Part shown: piece by piece, positions 57,694 through 64,000 of the stretch
Numbering within the stretch: the stretch's first letter is position 1
How the letters are laid out: the number at the start of each line of letters is the position of its first letter
NCBI GenBank assembly: GCA_011799875.1
Contig: CM022298.1
Span: forward strand, 192,780,423 to 192,844,422
Source of the DNA: Thinopyrum elongatum
Lineage: Eukaryota > Streptophyta > Magnoliopsida > Poales > Poaceae
Direction of reading: 5' to 3'
DNA: 64,000 nt
Translations under genes and position numbers: made by a program
Notes under the pieces: generated by a model
Told to the model about the DNA's origin: nothing
What the model saw: the letters and a program-made list of their open reading frames with translations, nothing else
Databases searched by the model: none

Positions 57694-59434
57694 CTCACGA
57701 GCGAACTGCTTGAAGATGCGATGTGAGGCCAGGGCCTGAGCACTACCCAGGATGCATGCGATAGCGCGATGTTCTTGTAAGCCCCCAGCCCTGTCATCCT
57801 GCCGGTTGTCATCGTTTCTCCTTGGCGGTGGCGGCAGCGGAGGGAGGCTAGCATTGCCCTGAGGACAGGCCTCACGAGCCTGGTCACGCCAGGGCCCGTT
57901 GTGAGGCTCATCATGTCAGTGGTCCTCGCGAGGCTGGTCGCGCCAGTCCTGGCGAGGGTCATGGTTGTCCTAGCGGCCTCCACCGCGGCCTCCTCCACGG
58001 CCGTAGCCATGGTCGCTACGCTCGGGGCGGCGGCCAAGACGCCCGTCATGGAGTGCCCTGAGCTCCTGGTAGTCATTGGTGTTGTGGCTGTGGATGTTGT
58101 GGAAGATGCAGAACGGGCGATTGCCCCGGGGAGATTCATCGTGGTCGCGACCACGCTTCATCTCAGGTTCAACCGCAAGCACAGCGGGACCCTTGCGCTT
58201 TTCCTCCTTAGCCTTGGCCTTCTTGTCTTCAAGGTCGGCCTCCGGAAGCTCAAGGAGGGAGAGGAGGCCTTCCTCGGCCCTTGCGCACTTGGTCGCCAGG
58301 TTGAACATCTCCAGGGCCGAACACAGGTCCTCATGGATGGCAAGCTCCTCTTTCATCCTGACATCCCGGACACCATCAGTGAACGCTCATGAAGCGCTGT
58401 ATATATTTGTGCAGGGTCTCGCCCGGCTACTGGTTCACGCGCCGTAGGTCGTTGACAGCCAGGGCGCGGTTGTGGGTGCCTTGGAAGTTGGCAATGAAGC
58501 GCTCGCGAAGCTCGTCCCAAGAGGAGATGGACCCCTCCGGGAGGTTCAGGAGCCAAGAGCGCACCCCTTCCTTGAGGGCCATGGGGAACCAGTTCACCAT
58601 GACCTTCTCATCACCGTTTGCCGCTTCAATTCTCAACGCATAGAGCTGGAGGAACTCCGCAGGGTCGGGGGTGTCGTCATAGCATGGAGGCATGTCTGGC
58701 TTGAACTTGCCGGGCCAAACAATCTGGCGCAGCTCTGGAGTGAAGGCGTGGCAGCCCGCCGCACTCACGGGCACGGCGCGTGCGGGGGGAACTCGATCAT
58801 GGCGTCCGCGTGCCGTGGCTTCCGGTGGCGCGTGGTCCTGGTGGTGGCGCAACAGCATGGGGAGCGCGCGTGCGTCCGCTTGCAGCCGTTGCACCACTTG
58901 ACAGCTTGCCTCATCGCGCGCCGGCGCTCCGCGCGGTGGGTCGCGCTGGAGCGCATCACGCCTGGGCTCGGGGTTGGCACCACGCAGAGGAGGGAGAGGA
59001 GGCACGCTGTGAGCCACGTCGCTCTCCTAGGATGGCGGGGGAAGGAGCGAGCGGGACAGTGCAGGGGCCTCGCCGGCGGCGCTGACGAGCTCGGCGATGC
59101 GGCCAAGCCAGTCGTCGTAGAGGTCGTTGGCGGGGTGATAACGCAGGAGCTCACGCGCCATGAGTAGCACAGCCTGCGCGTTTGCTGGCCCGCGACGAGC
59201 ATGGGAGGGCGATGCCGTGGCTGGAGCGGGTGACGGAGTGGTGGTGCGGCCGTCACGCCGCACGAAGGGTGGCAGCGACGAATCCTGCTGCTCGTGAGCA
59301 GCAGGGTCAGTGGCAGCGTTGGCCGCGGGGGAGGCAGAGCGACGGGGAGTGCCATTGCCCATGGGTGCTATCTGGGCGACACGAGCGGCCCTGCGCTTGG
59401 TGCGGACACGGCGTGCGTCGGCCATGGGAGCCAA
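57694..59434 (-). pseudogene. G2 gag
   Basis: Starts near MADARRVRTKRRAARVAQI (59425). Frames 59434-59027, 59017-58427 and 58356-57970 carry, in order, the N-terminal region (ELLRYHPANDLYDDWLGRIA), the core (NWFPMALKEGVRSWLLNLPE, SSWDELRERFIANFQGTHN) and the zinc-like motif FCIFHNIHSHNTNDYQELR, whose last Cys is Tyr here (Cys in G1). Shifts near 59020 and 58400 and a stop at 58427 break it; from 57970 to 57694 the R/G-rich tail is out of frame. Confidence 0.85.
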
Positions 59435-59496
59435 ATTTCGGAGACGAGGCGGAGGCGAAAAGCAGACATCGACATGCCTCTACCTGGCGCGCCAAA

Positions 59497-60369
59497 TGTC
59501 GGATTTCGGGGCTCCGCAGACCCAAGAAGGTTCAAACTCTGGGGCGTGTGCGAATATCTAAACCTCTCAAGCCTCGAGCTCGTCGCCCTATGGCCTAGCC
59601 TTGCCGGGTTTGCGTGAGTAGGGAAGAAGATGAACACGGCAGTGTACCCAGGTTCGGGCCACCTCGCGGTGTAAAATCCTACTCCTGCTTTGTGGTGGAT
59701 TGGCCTCACGAGGAGGTTTGAGGATGAACTAGTACAGTGGATGAGCCGCCTCGCGAGGGCTCGGGGGGTGAGAATGAGTTAACCCTCTCTACGGTGGTGG
59801 CTAACCTATATTTACAGTGGCCTTGGTCCTGTTCCCTTGAAACTTAGGCGAGAAGGGATTCCACAACGGCCAATTTTGAAAGGGGACAAGTAGTACATCT
59901 AATCTTGACAAAAGGTGGTCTTCGCCTGCAAAGCTTCTGGTCGTGACGCAACTGTGGGCTCGGCGATGACATCTGTCTTGCCAAGCTCGTGGTCTCGGTC
60001 TTGTAGCTCCAGAATGGAACCTTTGGGAGATTCCTCGGGAACCCACACCTGTCCTTGCCTCCTTAGCACCAAAGAGGAAACTGCCTCCTCTGTGCCCGCT
60101 GGCGCCCGCTTGGCCTTGGTCGTCATGGCTCATGTTATCGCAGCCTCATGAGGCTGGGTACCTGCATAGAAATCTTCGCTCCTCGGGAGGTAACCTGGGG
60201 AGGCCGCTCCCTCTGGAGGTCTTGGTGTTGTCCGCCTCACGAGGCCGGGGCCCTCGCGAGGGTCTTGTCTTGGCGGTCTTGCAGATGGGTCGTACCATGC
60301 CGTCGATGGAGCCGTGCTATGGGCTACAGGCAGGCAAGTCTGGGTACCCTGGTTCCCGGAACGCCGACA
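59497..60369 (-). repeat. G2 5' LTR
   Basis: Intact 873-bp LTR, TGTCGGATTTCGG to GGAACGCCGACA. The primer site is at 59476-59494. The TATA position reads TGTAAATATAGG on the minus strand (near 59800-59815), weaker than in G1. It ends at the right TSD GACAT. Confidence 0.9.
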
Positions 60370-61235
60370 GACATGACCGAGACACCTCTCCAGTCAATAA
60401 CCAATAGCGGAACCTGGATGCCCATATTGGTTCCTACATATTCTACGAAGATCTTTATTGGTAGAACCGTTATGACAACATACGTAATTCCCTTTGTCTG
60501 TCGGTATGTTACTTGCCCGAGATTCGATCGTCGGTATCTTCATACCTACTTCAATCTCATTACCGGCTAGTCTGTTTACTCGTTCCGTAATACATCATCT
60601 CATAACTAACTCTTTAGTCATTTTGCTTGCAAGCTTCTTGTGATGTGTATTACCGAGAGGGCCCAGAGATACCTCTCTGATACACGGAGTGACAAATCCT
60701 AATCTCGATCCATGCCAACTCAACAGATACCTTCGGAGATACCTGTAGAGCATCTTTATGATCACCCAGTTACGTTGTGACGTTTGATAGCACACAAGGT
60801 ATTCCTCCGGTATCTGGGAGTTGCATGATCTCATAGTCAAAGGAATATGTATTTGACATTAAGAAAGCAATAGCAATAAACTGAACGATCATATGCTAAG
60901 CTAACGGATGGGTCTTGTCCATCACATCATTCTCCTAATGATGTGATCTCGTTATCAAGTGACAACACATGTCTACGGTTAGGAAACCTTAACCATCTTT
61001 CATCAACGAGCTAGTCTAGTAGAGGCTTACTAGGGACACGGTATTTGTTTATGTATCCACACATGTATTTAAGTTTCCGATCAATACAATTCTAGCATGA
61101 ATAATAAAACTTTATGATGAATAAGGAAATATAAAATAACAACTTTATTATTGCCTCTAGGGCATATTTCCTTCAGTCTCCCACTTGCACTAGAGTTAAT
61201 AATCTAGATTACATTGTAATGAATCTAACACCCAT
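60370..61235 (-). mobile_element. Element H LTR right segment and 3' interior
   Basis: GACATGACCGAGACACCTCT continues the Angela-like LTR from 18823 and ends TTTCCTTCA at 61175 (minus strand TGAAGGAAATATGCCC, the Angela LTR start as I remember it). The next bases GTCTCCCACTTGCACTAGAG give the polypurine tract on the minus strand (GTGGGAGAC), so this is the 3' LTR of H. The interior is cut at 61236 by I. The rest of H lies outside the window. Confidence 0.8.
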
Positions 61236-62104
61236 TGTCGTGGTTCAACACGGCCACCTATGGGGCCATCGGCCCCTTGTGGTTCGGCAAGGGGGAAAGG
61301 CGCGTTGCACAAAGAGCGGAAGCCATAGAGTAGCGCGGCAGCGATGATTCAAGCAGTTTTTACCCTGGTTCGGGCCGCCGCGAGGCGTAAAACCCTACTC
61401 CTGCTTTGGTGGATTTATGAGAGGACCGTGACGAACGCGCAGTACTCAAGCCCGACAAGGTCGCCTTGGGACGAGAGCAGCTACGCGCGCATGAGTGTAC
61501 AAGGGTCTGAATCCTTTCTAAGGTTGCCACGACCCTCCTTTTATAGGTCCAGGGGTTACCACAATGGCAAAACAGTCATTATCCAGTGATTAGATAGCCA
61601 CAGTGCTATCATACCTAACTCTGCAGACAGGGCAAGGCGCATTAAATGCACCGCTTAGTGTCACGTCATGGATGTAGCCCGGCAAGCCTCACCGTGCCAT
61701 TCTGCCACCTTCTCGCCTGCCTGTGTGACACGCCCATGGACGGGTGTCATTTAGGGATGATCTTCCTCAGAAATGGCTGCCACGTGCTAAGCGACAACCA
61801 CTTAATCACTTGGGGGCTCGACACCGCACCGATAAGTGACTTGCGTTGCTGTGAGGTGGAGCGGTGGAGCCTTGGCGGGGAAGTAGGCCGCTAGTGTCCC
61901 GGCAACCCTTGCCGGGGAGGTCTTGGGATTTGTCTTCAGGGTGACCTCGACCTTGCCAGGCTCACCTGCCCGACAAGGGAGGTTTTTCCTTAGTGATATC
62001 TTGTTCTTCTTGATACTGCTTGCTTTCTTGTTGCCGTCTCTGAAGCTGGCCTGTCCGTGCACAAGTCAGGGGGAAACATACAACCATGTTTGTGTACCCC
62101 GACA
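61236..62104 (-). repeat. Element I 3' LTR
   Basis: TGTCGTGGTTCAACACGG to TGTACCCCGACA, 869 bp with TGTCG/CGACA ends. CCCAT (61231-61235) would be one TSD copy. On the right it is followed by GAAGCCTCCGGGCC, which read on the minus strand is a polypurine tract almost like that of G1, so the element runs leftwards and this is its 3' LTR. No family name assigned. The + strand ORFs inside are not genes. Confidence 0.7.
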
Positions 62105-62327
62105 GAAGCCTCCGGGCCTGAGCCATACGTGTCGCCGGGCACGTTGGGTTAGGCCCAAAATGGTGCACGGACACGTGTCGAAGAGGTGCTGCGTGGGCAG
62201 TGATTTGTCATGATGACCAGTTAACCCAACGTCCACTCCGCGTAATTACCACAGGTCGTGGGGTCATGGGACTGTAGCAGTTAATGTAAAACGATAACTT
62301 CCTGAAGAGCCGCTCCTCCCTCCATGT

Positions 62328-64000
62328 TTGTTCCTCATAAAGGGGAAAAACGCGAAGGGGCGTGGCTCATTCGCACCCGTTGCTCCATCATCTTCCTCCT
62401 CAAGCCAAACGCCCGCTCTCGTGCCCACATTTGCCTTCGGCATTGCATCCGACCTTCCATCCCCTCCAGAGCCCCAGGAGATGGGGAAGAAAACCGCCGC
62501 TGTAAGAGGGAAGCAGGCGGCCGTCGCGAAGGAGACAGCTGCGGAAGGGAACAAGAAGAGGGCGCCGGAGTTGGACAAGAAGCAACGGGGAGACGTGGTT
62601 TTCTTCCCGTCGAACCTGGACAATGACGCCTTGGTAGCAAGGTATGGATATATGCGGGGGAGGGAAGTTCCAAAGGGGCATGGTGCGCCCAAGGTCTCGC
62701 CGGAGGGGAAGAATGACCCACCGAACTCATACTGATTCTTCTGTGCGTACTTATTTTGCGGTCTCTGTCCCCTTTTCTCAGATTTCTTTGATGCGATGAT
62801 GGTGATATACGGATTCCACCTCCTGGATTTCATGCCGAATGCAATGGCATGCATGGCGATTTTCGCCCATCTGTGTGAAAACTTTGTCGGGGTCGCCCCC
62901 AATGTGGATCTGTTCAGGCACTTTTTCGTCCCGCGGGTGGAGAACAAAGCCCACCGCTCTGGGAATATAAGCTGGATCCCGCCGGAGAAAAGAGAAATTC
63001 GGGACTACCTTCCCAGTCAGCAGGGCGGCAGATGGGAGGAGTGGTGGGCAAACTGGTGCTGGATCCAGGATGAGGAGGCTCTAGAATATTGCCAGGCACG
63101 GACGGAGTGCATTGTGCGCGGCAACGACTGGAGGGAACTGGGCCTCACCAACGACAGGCTTCACCCGGCGCTGAACAAAATCGCCCATCTCAAGGCTGCC
63201 TGACTGACCATTGAATAGGTGGGAGCCGATTTCCTCCGACGCTGCATCGCGCCACTGCAAAAGAGGGATAGGTTTGCTTGGCAGTATGGAGACGCCTGGG
63301 ACAAGATGCGTCTATACCCAGGTCTTACCAATAAATTGTCAGTTTACGGCCACGGCTAGCTGTGTGAACAACTGTTCGGCAGCCTTGGGCTGTTCAAATT
63401 GCTGGCATGGGTCATTCCGCTGAATGTCAACTCCGCCCTGGACCAGATCTTGAAGTGGATGCCCGACTGCAATGCTTATGGAGTTGCGAGTGACTGGCAG
63501 CTACCTGAGCTAGACGCAGAGCTCGAGTGGGCATCCAACTTGGTGCAAAGGGCCACCAGGGTGGAAAACAACATGTTCAAGCGTACCTCCAAGGTGGAGG
63601 CGGAATTCATCAGGAGGTGGATTGAGGAGGACAAGACGGCCCTGGCCGCCGGGAAGGCAAGGCCCGGAAGGGTGGAGGAGGAAGAGGAGGGGGAGGCCGA
63701 AGGCGAGGGCTCTTCCCACAGCAGGAGCGAGGCACGCGCCACAGAGGAGGTTGCCGGGGATGACCCTGCCGGGGCTGAACTTTTCGGGATCGAAGCCTTA
63801 TACACCGCGGTAGCAGAGGCCCAGGAAGGGGACGGGGCCGAGGAAGCGGAGCAACCCAAGGAGGATTGGCTCGCAGCGGGCCCACAAGCCCCAGATCTTG
63901 AGCAACGTCCTCGCTGGCGGCACAGCCGGGGAACAGCGGTCCCCATCCCCGCGCCCACTGCTAGGAAGGTGAAGAAGATCGCCTCTAAGAGCAACAGGGC
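62328..64000 (+). pseudogene. Element I antisense ORF: Transposase_28-like protein, partial
   Basis: A single + strand frame, antisense to element I, running to the window edge. Start probably ATG 62481 (MGKKTAAVRGKQAAVAK); a TATA-like CATAAAGG lies at 62336-62343. A Lys-rich N-terminus is followed by VVFFPSNLDNDALVARYGYM, NAMACMAIFAHLCENFVGVA, LFRHFFVPRVENKA and WEEWWANWCWIQDEEALEY, the pattern of the Putative gypsy type transposon family (Transposase_28), then an acidic tail (VEEEEEGEAEGEG). Stops: TGA 62733-62735, TGA 63201-63203, TAG 63216-63218, TAG 63357-63359. Function of the family is unknown to me. Confidence 0.72.

Larger units (their letters stand above)
18829..60369 (-). mobile_element. 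Element G2: non-autonomous Ty3/gypsy element, split by G1
   Basis: Ends TGTCGG...CCGACA with TSD CACAT (18824-18828) against GACAT (60370-60374), one base changed. The 3' LTR is 18829-19339 plus 54214-54584, the interior is 54585-59496 and the 5' LTR is 59497-60369. The interior holds gag, protease, an RT remnant and an antisense ORF beside the 3' LTR. The primer site is TGGCGCGCCAGGTAGAGGC. Gag style and the antisense ORF position suggest the Tat lineage, which is inference. Confidence 0.88.

Noticed and set aside
62682..62781. Possible intron in the element I antisense ORF
   Set aside because: A pyrimidine tract and AG end at 62781, but the frame on both sides of the TGA at 62733 reads like continuous family protein, so a Trp-to-stop change is simpler.

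Overview
The window is intergenic DNA from a large grass genome, most likely a Triticeae cereal such as wheat, Aegilops, rye or barley. I infer this from LTRs that I recognise from memory as Fatima-like (Athila group) and Angela/BARE/WIS-like (Copia), and from nearly wall-to-wall LTR retrotransposons. I found no ordinary host gene, rRNA gene, tRNA gene or CRISPR array. All coding sequence belongs to retrotransposons, and most of it is broken by stops, frameshifts or deletions.

Layout. 1-619 and 11747-12721 are the two sides of a host segment split by element A, a chromodomain Ty3/gypsy element (625-11741, + strand) with LTRs of about 4.05 kb and an intact TGTAG target-site duplication (TSD). 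Everything to the right is one stack of insertions. Element C (Athila type, + strand, from 12722) is cut in its integrase by H (Angela-like Copia LTR, - strand, 17882-18828 and 60370-61175). H is cut by G2 (- strand, 18829-60369, TSD CACAT/GACAT). The 3' LTR of G2 is cut by G1, a sister of the same family in the opposite orientation (19340-54208, TSD TCGGT). G1 is cut by D (Athila type without RT or integrase, - strand, 22783-50488, TSD GCCTC/CCCTC). The 3' LTR of D is cut by E (Athila type, + strand, 5' half missing, ending at 41954). E is cut by B (chromodomain Ty3/gypsy, - strand, 24623-38900, TSD AGCGA). That is seven nested levels, C>H>G2>G1>D>E>B. A further element, I, begins at 61236 in the interior of H and runs off the right edge.

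How the parts work. A and B encode Gag, protease, RT, RNase H, integrase and a chromodomain, and use an initiator-Met-type primer site. C and D use an Asp-type primer site. The G family keeps gag, protease and a scrap of RT with the same internal deletion in both copies, so it probably moved with enzymes supplied in trans. Both G copies, and separately I, also carry an extra gene in antisense to the element just inside the 3' LTR. In G it encodes about 250 residues with a B3-like DNA-binding fold signature and is open in both copies although gag is broken. In I it is a Transposase_28-like ORF.

The most unusual signals are: the antisense B3-like gene of the G family; a candidate spliced acidic/tyrosine-rich reading frame inside the 4-kb LTRs of both A and B; an LTR-promoter-like segment inside D, upstream of its envelope-position ORF; a GC-rich inverted repeat just upstream of the TATA region in three Athila-type LTR families; patchy divergence between the two LTRs of A; and a 22-25 bp extra duplication at the broken left end of E.
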